Origin: Ketobacter sp963922875
Lineage (GTDB): Bacteria; Pseudomonadota; Gammaproteobacteria; Pseudomonadales; Ketobacteraceae
Direction: 5' to 3'
Assembly (NCBI GenBank): GCA_963922875.1
Contig: CAWUJH010000001.1
Coordinates: 248,001-312,000 of the forward strand
DNA: 64,000 nt
Below the pieces are notes generated by a model. The model was given only the letters and a program-made list of their open reading frames with translations. It ran no database searches and was not told the DNA's origin. The position numbers and the translations under genes are program-made. How positions within the stretch are numbered: position 1 is the stretch's first letter; every line of letters begins with the position of its first letter. Of this stretch, positions 8,721-17,541 are shown one piece after another.

Positions 8721-9748
8721 AAGTATTATATCTAATGGCCAGCACCGGAACCTGGGGTGGGTTGGAAAAACATGTATTTGAAATGGCCAATGCCGTAAGC
8801 CAACAGTTTTCTGTGATCGTTGTGGCTCATCGTGAGTATCGCTCGAGGGTCTCGGACTCTGTTGAGTTCATCCCCTATGATTGGTCTGACTCTCGCAACA
8901 ACCCGTTGGCCTGGCGTCGACTTCGTATCATACTTAATAACGCTCGAGCGGACATCATTCACGCTCACGCTGATAAGGCAGCAAAGATGCTCTCTCGCTC
9001 TGGCTGGCCCAAAAAATCTGCCGTTGTTGGAACCGTACATAATTTAAAATCCAGTTACTCGGTTTTTAAAAAATTCGCCGCAAGAATTGCAGTAAGCCAG
9101 ATAGTGGCTAATGATATGCGCCAGCAAGATGTTACCGTTATCTATAACGGCATTCAGGCAGCCACTCTAGATCCTGTTGCGTTAGCAAAAATTCATAAAT
9201 GGAAACAAGACAAACCGAACCCCCTTTTTTTAGCGGTTGGCCGTTTGGTTACCGCAAAAGGTTTTGATTTACTCTTGGAAGCCTGGCCCGATAACGCTGC
9301 GGTCAGCTTAGTTATTCTAGGTGACGGGGAACAAAAACCCGCATTAGAAGCCATTATTCAAAAACGCCACTTAACTCATGTGTACTTGCTTGGGGCATCA
9401 ACCCAGGTGGCCGAATGGATGGCAAGCTCAGACCTACTTATAATCAGTTCAAGAAATGAAGGCGGCCCCTATGTACTACCTGAAGCATTACTTGCCAAGC
9501 TTGCCGTCGTGAGCACTCCTGTAGGTATGGTGCCTGATTTTTTACCAGATTCATGCTGGCTACCGGAATCCAGCACAGCGGAATTAACCGTGAAACTAAA
9601 ACATATAATTTCCCATCTAGCCGACTATAAAAAGGCCTGTGAACCCGCGATGCTATTGGCAGAACAAAAGCTAACAACAGAAGCCATGATTAATTCAACA
9701 ATTACTGTTTACCAGAGACTACTGGATAGAAATGTTTCTATTAATTAA
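8717..9748 (+). CDS. Glycosyltransferase family 4
   Basis: A 343-aa GT-B glycosyltransferase. The N-terminal motif is TGTWGGLEKHVFEMA and the donor-domain start is AVGRLVTAKGFDLLLEAW. The EX7E motif is EGGPYVLPE at about residues 247-255. It overlaps the YrbL-like gene by an ATGA and is the last gene of the ugd operon. It converges on the ELM1-family gene 43 bp downstream, with no clear terminator between them. Its overall pattern resembles WaaG-like core glycosyltransferases, but the sugar added cannot be told. Confidence 0.9.
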   Translation: MKVLYLMASTGTWGGLEKHVFEMANAVSQQFSVIVVAHREYRSRVSDSVEFIPYDWSDSRNNPLAWRRLRIILNNARADIIHAHADKAAKMLSRSGWPKKSAVVGTVHNLKSSYSVFKKFAARIAVSQIVANDMRQQDVTVIYNGIQAATLDPVALAKIHKWKQDKPNPLFLAVGRLVTAKGFDLLLEAWPDNAAVSLVILGDGEQKPALEAIIQKRHLTHVYLLGASTQVAEWMASSDLLIISSRNEGGPYVLPEALLAKLAVVSTPVGMVPDFLPDSCWLPESSTAELTVKLKHIISHLADYKKACEPAMLLAEQKLTTEAMINSTITVYQRLLDRNVSIN

Positions 9749-9791
9749 ATCTGAGCTATATTTTTGTCGTCATATTTGCAAACCAACCCGT

Positions 9792-10697
9792 TTAATATCC
9801 AAAGCGCTGAATTAACCAGTCAGCCACTCGTTCCGCCTCCCATAGCTGCTTGTCTCCAGACTCCAATAATTTGTCCACATCTTGCGGGCTATACGGGCGA
9901 ACCCAACCTTTATTAATTAAAAGCTCCATGGCTTTCACCACTCGTGAGCGCCGCTTCTGCTTCATAACTAACATTCCTGTGGGTACATTTGAAGTAATGC
10001 ATTCATAAACCATAGAAACACTATCACTGGTAACCCAAGCTTGATCCACTGTAGCAAGCTGGCGTTTTACCCAGTCTGCAGACGTCTGTTCGCAAGAAAT
10101 AATTTCTAAATTCTCAATTGCCATGGATTTCAACAACGGTATGAAGTCTACTGGTGTTCGCCTTGAATCACTCAAGATCCAATGGATACCTGACTGTTGT
10201 CGACATATTTCTACGACCTGATCAATTATGGCCAAACTGTCCCAATGATAATGTTCGTTAATACCCCCCACAAGAAACAACCCACTATTAGACTTGTTAT
10301 GCGCTTTGCGTGGAATGACATTATTCATTACCCCGTTAGTCGCAATAATATTGTCTGCTGATTTTGGTTTGTCATGGTACGAAATAATACAAGCATCATA
10401 CCAACTGGACGGATAAGAGGGATTCATCAGCAAAATAGCTTTTGCTTTAAAGATGCGCTTGCAAAACAAAACCAATCGATGCGTACTCTGCCCAGCTCCA
10501 ATTACCCAATCCGGTGGATCAAATTCAGGATAAGGGCTGCGCCCCAAGATAAAGTCCAGCCAGGTAATCGGTTGTTTAGTAACAATGACCCAATGGAATT
10601 TTACTTCCATTTTTTCCTGCAATCGATCACACAACCCTAATAGCTGGCTCTTATGACCCGCTTTCTCATCCGTCAAAACCCAGATTGTTTTAGCCAT
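9792..10697 (-). CDS. ELM1/GtrOC1 family putative glycosyltransferase
   Basis: A 301-aa protein of the bacterial 'mitochondrial fission ELM1' family (former DUF1022). The N-terminus IWVLTDEKAGHKSQLLGL is diagnostic. Further conserved blocks are PDWVIGAGQSTH and the C-terminal donor-site-like AWVTSDSVSMVYECITSNVPTGML. In Pseudomonas-type genomes this family is found in LPS-core clusters and is probably a GT-B glycosyltransferase. It lies 15 bp downstream of glnE on the same strand and is probably cotranscribed. Activity and substrate are not established. Confidence 0.82.
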   Translation of the reverse strand: MAKTIWVLTDEKAGHKSQLLGLCDRLQEKMEVKFHWVIVTKQPITWLDFILGRSPYPEFDPPDWVIGAGQSTHRLVLFCKRIFKAKAILLMNPSYPSSWYDACIISYHDKPKSADNIIATNGVMNNVIPRKAHNKSNSGLFLVGGINEHYHWDSLAIIDQVVEICRQQSGIHWILSDSRRTPVDFIPLLKSMAIENLEIISCEQTSADWVKRQLATVDQAWVTSDSVSMVYECITSNVPTGMLVMKQKRRSRVVKAMELLINKGWVRPYSPQDVDKLLESGDKQLWEAERVADWLIQRFGY

Positions 10698-10712
10698 AAT
10701 TAGTGAAGCCCA

Positions 10713-13646
10713 TTAATCGCCCATTGATTCGTGCCATACTTTGCGAACATTGCGACGCTCAGTTACAAACCGGTCGGCGCTCACCTTTCCCTTCTTGTTT
10801 TGCAACGCTAAAGTATGGAGCTCACTTCGATAACTTAAATAGGCCTGCTGCAAAATAAGAACAGCATCCTCTGGAAGAAGTTTTGCTGCCGATACCTCAT
10901 CAAGCACTCGCATATTATCAGTCCACTTTGCCAGACGAGGATAATCATGGCTGAAATTTAGTACCCAATATTGAGCCAGGAATTCTATATCCACCAGTCC
11001 ACCGGGGTCATGCTTTATGTCAAACTCATGATCCTCTGTTAATCTCTCTTCATTCAACTGACTTTCTTTGTAAGTACTAAGATACCCAAGCATCTTAGTA
11101 CGCATCTCAATAACATCTTGTTGCAACTGCGCCTGATCACGACTTCTGGATAATATTGCAGCCCGAACCGCCTCAAAACGCTGTTTTAAGTCTGCGTCTC
11201 CCGCAACAACTCTGGCTCGAATCAGTGCTTGATGCTCCCAATTCCAGGCTTTCTCTTGCTGGTATTCAGCAAACGACTTCAAAGAACTCACCAAAAGCCC
11301 CGAATTGCCAGAAGGTCTTAACCGCATGTCTGTTTCATAGAGGCTACCTGATGCCATTTTACTGGTAAGTATATGGATAATTCTTTGTCCTAAACGGGCG
11401 AAGAACACACCATTTTCAATACTGGCTTGGCCTTTTGTACTGCCATTTGCTGCACCGTCATGAATAAAAACCAAATCAAGATCAGAGGAGTAACTTAATT
11501 CAATGCCGCCTAACTTACCGTAACCAACGATTAAAAAATCGGGATTACAAAGGCTACCGTCTTCTTTGCTTGGTACGCCATATTTACTGGTTAATTGGCG
11601 CCAGGCAATATCGAATACTGCCTGCAATACCGTTTCAGCCAGCCAGGTCAAATAGTCACTAACACGCATAAGAGGCAAGGTCCCCGCCAACTCCGAAGCG
11701 GCTACCCTAAGCACATGACTATTCTGGAAATGACGCAAAGCTTCCATTTGTTGTTCTAAATCGTCTTCCGGAATTCGCAATATGAGTTGTTGCAACTCGC
11801 TCTTTAATGTTGCCAGATCCGGTGGAGAAAATAAGGTCGCCTCGTTGAGCAGCTCATCCAGCAAGATTGGGTGGCGTGTAATACTTTCAGCCACCCAGGA
11901 GCTGGCTGCAAATAACATGGCCAAGCGCTCCAACGCTTTCGGATTTTCATTTAACAAGGCGATATAGGCACTGCGCCGCAACACGGAATCCACTAAATCC
12001 AGAACTCGAATCAAACTTTCATCAGCAGGCTTCTGTTGGGAGCAAGCACGAATAATCATAGGCATTAGCCGATCCAAGCGTTCTCGGGGAACAGCCTGCA
12101 TTACTTCTACTGCACGACTGGCTCGCAACGCCTGTAAATGCTGCCAGCAATTGCCCGCATCAGCAAAGCCCAGTTTGATTAATTCTTGGCGGGCTTCCTC
12201 ATCAGTAGTCTCTGCCTCCAACCATAAACCCACAATGAGATCTTGTTCGCTCTCATCATTATCAGCTTCCGGAGGGGCTATGAGATTATCAAAGTGTACT
12301 CGCACCTGATTGCGGCAGTTCGCAATGGTCTCATACAAAGTCTTCCAATCAGCAAAACCCAGCCCATTCACCAGGCGCCATCGACTTATCTCATCACCCG
12401 GCAGGGTTTGGGTTTGCCGATCCTGCAGCGCTTGTAATCGGTGTTCAAGATTTCGCAGAAATATATAATTGGCACACAGTTCATCGACAATATTTGCCGG
12501 CAATAACTGTAAATTCTTGATAACCTCCATGGCTTGCAATAAATTGCGTACCTGTAACTCGTGGTCTTGGCCGCCACGAATCAGCTGAAAAACCTGCGCA
12601 ATAAATTCAATGTCCCGTATGCCACCCGCACCTATTTTTATGTTGTCTTCGTTGCCTCTTCGCAATACTTCCTGATTGATGAGTTTTTTCAACCCGCGCA
12701 AAGCCTCGACTACACCAAAATCGATATAACGCCGAAACACAAAAGGTCGCAGAGCTGTTAACAACCGGTCGCCATCGCCCTTATCTGCACCAATGGCGCG
12801 GGCTTTAATCATGGCATAACGCTCCCACTCTCGACCGTGCTCCTCGTAATAGCGCTCCATGGCTTGAAAACTCAAGGCCAAGGCACCGCTATTTCCATGA
12901 GGTCGCAGGCGCATATCCACTCTGAAGACAAAGCCATCCTTTGTATTCTCATCGAGTAACTTAATCAGCTTCTGACCTAAGCGGGTAAAGTAAGCGCTGT
13001 GATCCATTGCCTTACTTCCACCACGGGTTTCACCCGCCGATTGATACGCAAACATCAGATCCACATCGGAGGAGAGATTAAGCTCCTGAGCGCCAAGTTT
13101 CCCCATCCCCAGCACCACTAAAGGCATGATCTCATTGGTTTCCGGGTAGTAAGGTACACCCCAGCGAGGCTCAAGCAATTGATACAACTTCGTTAAGGTG
13201 ATCCCAATACAGGCATCGGCCATGGCGCTGAGTTCGGCCACCGTCTGTTGGTAGCTTGCCAAGCCATTAACATCTCGCCATATAATCCGAACCATTTCGC
13301 GACTACGGAACCGGCGCAATACCATCGCTAATTCCGCTTCGTTGTCACAGTCCAACACCAGATCAGTGAGCCGCTGTGCCATATAATCCGCGGGATATTC
13401 CCGCCCGAGATCCTCTGCTGCCAACTCCATAATTAAGGCAGGATTGCGTTCCAGTTGATCTGCCACATAATCGCTAGCGACAAAGGTAGTTACGGTTTGC
13501 CGGTGAACCTCGGGGGTCAAGCCGCCAAAACTTTCAGATAAATTCTGCTCGCGCAGCCGCTCTGAAAACCGTTGCAACTGACTAAACACGCTGGGCTTCA
13601 GGAGTTCCGGCAGGTGTTCAATTTTAAACTGTTCAACTTTAAACAT
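10713..13646 (-). CDS. glnE: Bifunctional glutamine synthetase adenylyltransferase/deadenylase GlnE
   Basis: Cytoplasmic enzyme that adds or removes AMP on glutamine synthetase according to PII signalling. It is 977 aa, full length. Two nucleotidyltransferase domains are visible: GMGKLGAQELNLSSDVDL near residues 180-197 (deadenylase half) and GYGKLGGIELSYSSDLDL near residues 707-724 (adenylylase half). Four base pairs separate it from the upstream membrane-protein gene, and the ELM1 gene follows 15 bp later. This gives an odd mix of nitrogen regulation and envelope genes, although glnE is also near LPS-core genes in Pseudomonas. Confidence 0.98.
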   Translation of the reverse strand: MFKVEQFKIEHLPELLKPSVFSQLQRFSERLREQNLSESFGGLTPEVHRQTVTTFVASDYVADQLERNPALIMELAAEDLGREYPADYMAQRLTDLVLDCDNEAELAMVLRRFRSREMVRIIWRDVNGLASYQQTVAELSAMADACIGITLTKLYQLLEPRWGVPYYPETNEIMPLVVLGMGKLGAQELNLSSDVDLMFAYQSAGETRGGSKAMDHSAYFTRLGQKLIKLLDENTKDGFVFRVDMRLRPHGNSGALALSFQAMERYYEEHGREWERYAMIKARAIGADKGDGDRLLTALRPFVFRRYIDFGVVEALRGLKKLINQEVLRRGNEDNIKIGAGGIRDIEFIAQVFQLIRGGQDHELQVRNLLQAMEVIKNLQLLPANIVDELCANYIFLRNLEHRLQALQDRQTQTLPGDEISRWRLVNGLGFADWKTLYETIANCRNQVRVHFDNLIAPPEADNDESEQDLIVGLWLEAETTDEEARQELIKLGFADAGNCWQHLQALRASRAVEVMQAVPRERLDRLMPMIIRACSQQKPADESLIRVLDLVDSVLRRSAYIALLNENPKALERLAMLFAASSWVAESITRHPILLDELLNEATLFSPPDLATLKSELQQLILRIPEDDLEQQMEALRHFQNSHVLRVAASELAGTLPLMRVSDYLTWLAETVLQAVFDIAWRQLTSKYGVPSKEDGSLCNPDFLIVGYGKLGGIELSYSSDLDLVFIHDGAANGSTKGQASIENGVFFARLGQRIIHILTSKMASGSLYETDMRLRPSGNSGLLVSSLKSFAEYQQEKAWNWEHQALIRARVVAGDADLKQRFEAVRAAILSRSRDQAQLQQDVIEMRTKMLGYLSTYKESQLNEERLTEDHEFDIKHDPGGLVDIEFLAQYWVLNFSHDYPRLAKWTDNMRVLDEVSAAKLLPEDAVLILQQAYLSYRSELHTLALQNKKGKVSADRFVTERRNVRKVWHESMGD

Positions 13647-13650
13647 AGTC

Positions 13651-15441
13651 TCATTCGCTCCGAACGGAATAACATTGCTCGGATTTTAGTGTTAGTTCAA
13701 TAGCTTGATTGATGGGTGGCAATTCACAAGGCTTCACCTGGGTTCCCACCCAATGATAGAAGTAATATCCACCATAGTCATAAATAGAATGTTTAAACCG
13801 ATATTCAGCCTTGGTTGGAATGCCGTTATTTACCGCTAAAACAGTGATAGCAAGGCCCTTTAGATTTACCACATCCCCAATGCTAAATGGCACCAACGAA
13901 CTTCTGAGAACACCTTCCTGCTCTGATTGAAAGAGCCCACGCTCACTGGAAATTTCTATAGTGACTGGTGATGTTACGGTGAGCACCAATGGTTCTAAAC
14001 CGGAGGCCAACAACCAGGTTTGCTTTGGCAGGGGGCGACCATAATAGCTCCTAACACCATTGACATAACCGGCGGCACTGGACAGCGGAGGATTAATTAA
14101 TACCAGCGTGCCTTCTTCCAAGGGTGCTAACTCCAGACTTTCCGATAACGCGCCTTTATTCACCAGCTGATCACCAATCCATTTCATTGAAAATGCCTCC
14201 ACTGGCAAAAGGAGCCCGGAAATAAAGAGGTGTAGAAACAACACGACAGGAATGAAGATACGGAATGCCTGCCGACGCAACCCTCCCAAAACCACCAGAG
14301 GATGATGCTTTATGGTGACGAGCAACCCCAGCAAGGCACACACGCCAATATTGGCGGCCAACAACAGACGGCTATGAGGCAAAGTAGCGGCAATGGGAAC
14401 CAATGATAAACAGGCCGCAGCTAACCAGAATCGAGCGTATTTATCTTTTTGCAACAAAGGCCAGATCAAGGCCAGCAGTCCTGCCGCCAGCACTAGGTAT
14501 ATTAGCGTGCGCTGCGGGGGTAAACTGGTTGCCAACTCTGGAGGCACAATCCAAAAAAGCCCACTGAATAAATCAAAAAATCGCACTGCCATACTTTGGA
14601 TAAACAGTAACGGCTGATTCAATGGATCAAGGTAATGATCCGAACCACTGGCCCCATAACCCAACTGATTGCGCACCACCAGCCAGCTTAAGCCCACAAG
14701 CATATAGGGCACTAAGGAATTGAAGCGTTGGCGAATTCGACCCTCATCCAAAAATAGGGCGTAGGCCAACAAATAGGCCCCGGTACTCACTGCCAATTCA
14801 CCACTGAATAAACCTAAAATAAAACACAGCAACGCGAGCCAAAAACTCTTTAACTGAGCGTTGCTACGCCATTGGTGATGAAAACCCAACGCCAAAACCA
14901 GAAAAAGTGTGGCCAGTACAGCATTTCGATTCGCCAGCCAAGCCACAGGGACACCATTGACGTAGGACAACGCCAAAAACCAACTGGCCCACAACCAAGC
15001 CTTGTGGCCAGGTTGGAAACGCCGGTAGAGACGAAACGAAATCAATAGCAGGAGCAAATAATAGACCCCGCTATGGAGATGCATAAGAACTGGCCAGCGT
15101 GGCCAAAATTGATAATCAACCCAATGAGTTAGCTCTGTTAAGGGGCGCCAAAAGGCGTACTTAATCTCAGGCAGAGTCCACCACGGCACCAGTCCTAAAT
15201 CGGCTAAATCGAGCACTCGCTGCGGATTGCCATCTAAGAAGCTAAAGAGCCCAAACAGGCTGCCTGGAGTGCCCAGAGCCAAGACCTCGTGCTTGTTATT
15301 GATTAAACCCCAGTGAAAATAGTCGTCGAGCTGAAGGCCCAGCCAGAGGGAGGGGGAAATTAATAAGAATGCCGAAACCACCAAAATCGCAATTATTTTG
15401 GCATTGCTTTTACTTGAAACATCATGTGCTGTCTCAGTCAT
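13651..15441 (-). CDS. Polytopic membrane protein, TMTC-like GT-C fold
   Basis: A 596-aa protein from the chosen ATG (15439-15441); the frame is open to a TTG at 15465. About ten hydrophobic segments are followed by a soluble C-terminal domain of about 150 aa. The first extracytoplasmic loop holds LGLQLDDYFHW, the acidic motif expected of GT-C lipid-linked-sugar transferases. FWRPLTELTHWVDY with a downstream HLHSGVYYLLLL resembles the 'RPL...H' signature of TMTC/PMT-type enzymes. It is upstream of and probably cotranscribed with glnE. An LPS-modifying glycosyltransferase is my inference; no precise family is recognised. Confidence 0.7.
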   Translation of the reverse strand: MTETAHDVSSKSNAKIIAILVVSAFLLISPSLWLGLQLDDYFHWGLINNKHEVLALGTPGSLFGLFSFLDGNPQRVLDLADLGLVPWWTLPEIKYAFWRPLTELTHWVDYQFWPRWPVLMHLHSGVYYLLLLLISFRLYRRFQPGHKAWLWASWFLALSYVNGVPVAWLANRNAVLATLFLVLALGFHHQWRSNAQLKSFWLALLCFILGLFSGELAVSTGAYLLAYALFLDEGRIRQRFNSLVPYMLVGLSWLVVRNQLGYGASGSDHYLDPLNQPLLFIQSMAVRFFDLFSGLFWIVPPELATSLPPQRTLIYLVLAAGLLALIWPLLQKDKYARFWLAAACLSLVPIAATLPHSRLLLAANIGVCALLGLLVTIKHHPLVVLGGLRRQAFRIFIPVVLFLHLFISGLLLPVEAFSMKWIGDQLVNKGALSESLELAPLEEGTLVLINPPLSSAAGYVNGVRSYYGRPLPKQTWLLASGLEPLVLTVTSPVTIEISSERGLFQSEQEGVLRSSLVPFSIGDVVNLKGLAITVLAVNNGIPTKAEYRFKHSIYDYGGYYFYHWVGTQVKPCELPPINQAIELTLKSEQCYSVRSE

Positions 15442-15555
15442 AGCTGAACATTTTTTACGAACCAAGTATTGCTAAGAATAGGATGACGAGAGTACAAATT
15501 ATTATCAACTATTTAATTAGATGCAGCAAAAAGCTTCCACTCGAACTAGAGTGTA

Positions 15556-16377
15556 CTATATCCCCTGCGGATCTCCATTAGGTTTGAAAGCTGGCCTGCC
15601 CCTTATTGAAGCATAGGTACCATCACGCTTCGCCCGATACATAAGCCGCTTTGTTTTATCTACGGCGACAATACTTTTCAAGCAATAAAGCAATAGCAAT
15701 CTATATGGATTATGCTTACCTATAGCCATGCCGTGCTTTTTATAATAATAAAGCCTTGACCAACCCATGTGCCAATTTTTTAAATACTCAACTTTGTTAC
15801 TAGAACCACTGGATTGTCTGTATAGGTGCTCGACGTAAACGTCACTATCAAGACCGATTGACCGGCCACTCTTTATCAACCTATAGCAGATATCAGTTTC
15901 TTCAGAGAATAAAAATATATTCTCATCAAACTGACCAATTGCCCTAAATGATTCTAATCGGAACATCATTGCAGCGCCAATAATCCACTGACGCAAGACC
16001 ACCCCTTGGCGCGTATAGCTTTCTTTATCTACGGCCGGTGCGAGTAGCGATATCTCTGACTGCTTAATCATCCGATCCAAAAGTTTTTCTACAGAGGCAA
16101 CAGTAATCAACAGATCGGGGTTTATCAAAAAAGCGAATGGCGTATTAACTTTTTTAAAAGCCCTATTTGCCGCTCTACCGTACCCTAAGTTTTGATCACA
16201 CTGGATCACTTCCAGATTCGGATACTGTTGCTTAAGCTTGTTGGCAGAATCATCAGTGCTGGCATTATCGATTATCAATATTCGATAAGGGGAATCCAAT
16301 AAAAAGCCATTCATGCACCGGATGATCACATCTGCGCTGTTGTAGGAAACAATTACAACGGTGAGATCATTTGACAT
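15556..16377 (-). CDS. Glycosyltransferase family 2
   Basis: A 273-aa GT-A fold enzyme. Visible motifs are VVIVSYNSADV at the N-terminus, IIDNASTDDS, FLINPDLL (the DxD-equivalent NPD) and FSEETDICYRLIKSG (catalytic-base region). This layout is typical of rhamnosyltransferase-like O-antigen enzymes. It stands alone on the minus strand between the GT-C gene and a divergently transcribed GT2. Its codon use appears AT-richer than glnE upstream, as in the rest of the O-antigen region. Donor and acceptor are unknown. Confidence 0.88.
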   Translation of the reverse strand: MSNDLTVVIVSYNSADVIIRCMNGFLLDSPYRILIIDNASTDDSANKLKQQYPNLEVIQCDQNLGYGRAANRAFKKVNTPFAFLINPDLLITVASVEKLLDRMIKQSEISLLAPAVDKESYTRQGVVLRQWIIGAAMMFRLESFRAIGQFDENIFLFSEETDICYRLIKSGRSIGLDSDVYVEHLYRQSSGSSNKVEYLKNWHMGWSRLYYYKKHGMAIGKHNPYRLLLLYCLKSIVAVDKTKRLMYRAKRDGTYASIRGRPAFKPNGDPQGI

Positions 16378-16523
16378 TAAATTCAGTCCAAACCTGTGGG
16401 AATCAAACTAATCTATAAGATAAATTTTAACGTTTTTTATAGGCTAGAATTGTTAAAACTATTATATTATGAGCACTAAACCCTCATCCACTATCAACAC
16501 CAACTACGAGCAGCCAGCAAGCT

Positions 16524-17492
16524 TTGAATAATAAACCTGTTAATATAAACCCAGAGAATGGACAGTTAGTCTCTATCGCCATGTGCACGTTCAATGGGGC
16601 GAAATATGTATCGCAGCAGATAGACTCGATTCTAGCCCAAAGCCATAAAAATCTCGAGATAATCATCGTTGACGATGCTTCAACAGATAATACCCTGAGC
16701 ATTCTACAAGACTATGCGAACAAAGACCCCAGAATCACCGCCATCGGAAACACCCAAAATCTAGGCTATGTCAAAAACTTCGAGAAAGCGATAAGCCTCT
16801 GCACAGCAGACTACATTGCTTTGGCGGATCAAGACGACATATGGCTCCCAAATAAAATATCGACACTCTTATCGGAAATTGGCGACAACTGGCTTATCTA
16901 TTCTAAAGTAACCTTGATCGATGAACTCGGCACACCGCTTGAAAAGGAGTTTCCTGACTATCCTAGACTTGAGGGGGCCTGCGCTCTTTCTTTAGCGATT
17001 AACAACTGTGTCACCGGGCACGCCACTCTAATCCATAAAAACCTAATCAATCATGCACTACCCTTCCCTCGAAGCATAACAAAGCATGACCAATGGTTAG
17101 CGATCATTAGCGCTCTTACTGGTAGGTTAGCTGCCTCACAAATGAATCTTTCATACTATCGCTCACACACCAGCAACGCACTATTAAACAAGAACAAAAG
17201 CATGGTCAAAAAGCCTTCCAAAGCTCGACGAAAAAGTGCTTTTGAGCAAGAGCTTATTGATCTATTGGATGAAATAGCCAAAGCTGATATCACATCAAAA
17301 GAGGACGTAGAACTGGTAACGACGCTTTCTTCCCTTTTAAAGCGGAACAAATCAGCTTTTATCAACCATAAATTAAAAAGATTTCTCTGCATTCACGAAG
17401 ATACATTTCTCTCCACGCAAAAAAATAGAAAAAAATACAGAGATAAGCTATGTCGCGGTTACTGGTTCCACAAACTTTTTCCATTCACATGA
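16524..17492 (+). CDS. Glycosyltransferase family 2
   Basis: A 322-aa GT-A enzyme. Visible motifs are VSIAMCTFNGAKYVSQQIDS, IIIVDDASTDNT and ALADQDDIWLPNKIS. The ADQDDIW block is common in GT2 enzymes of rhamnan and O-antigen clusters, which fits the nearby rfbACDB genes. The C-terminal third is basic and lysine-rich (KKPSKARRKSAFEQ), possibly for membrane contact. It is divergent from the preceding GT2 gene with 146 bp between the starts, and convergent with msbA. A rhamnosyltransferase role is inference. Confidence 0.88.
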   Translation: MNNKPVNINPENGQLVSIAMCTFNGAKYVSQQIDSILAQSHKNLEIIIVDDASTDNTLSILQDYANKDPRITAIGNTQNLGYVKNFEKAISLCTADYIALADQDDIWLPNKISTLLSEIGDNWLIYSKVTLIDELGTPLEKEFPDYPRLEGACALSLAINNCVTGHATLIHKNLINHALPFPRSITKHDQWLAIISALTGRLAASQMNLSYYRSHTSNALLNKNKSMVKKPSKARRKSAFEQELIDLLDEIAKADITSKEDVELVTTLSSLLKRNKSAFINHKLKRFLCIHEDTFLSTQKNRKKYRDKLCRGYWFHKLFPFT

Positions 17493-17541
17493 GCATAACC
17501 CAAGCAAGGGCAGCACATGAATTCAACGAAAAGAAACTCTG

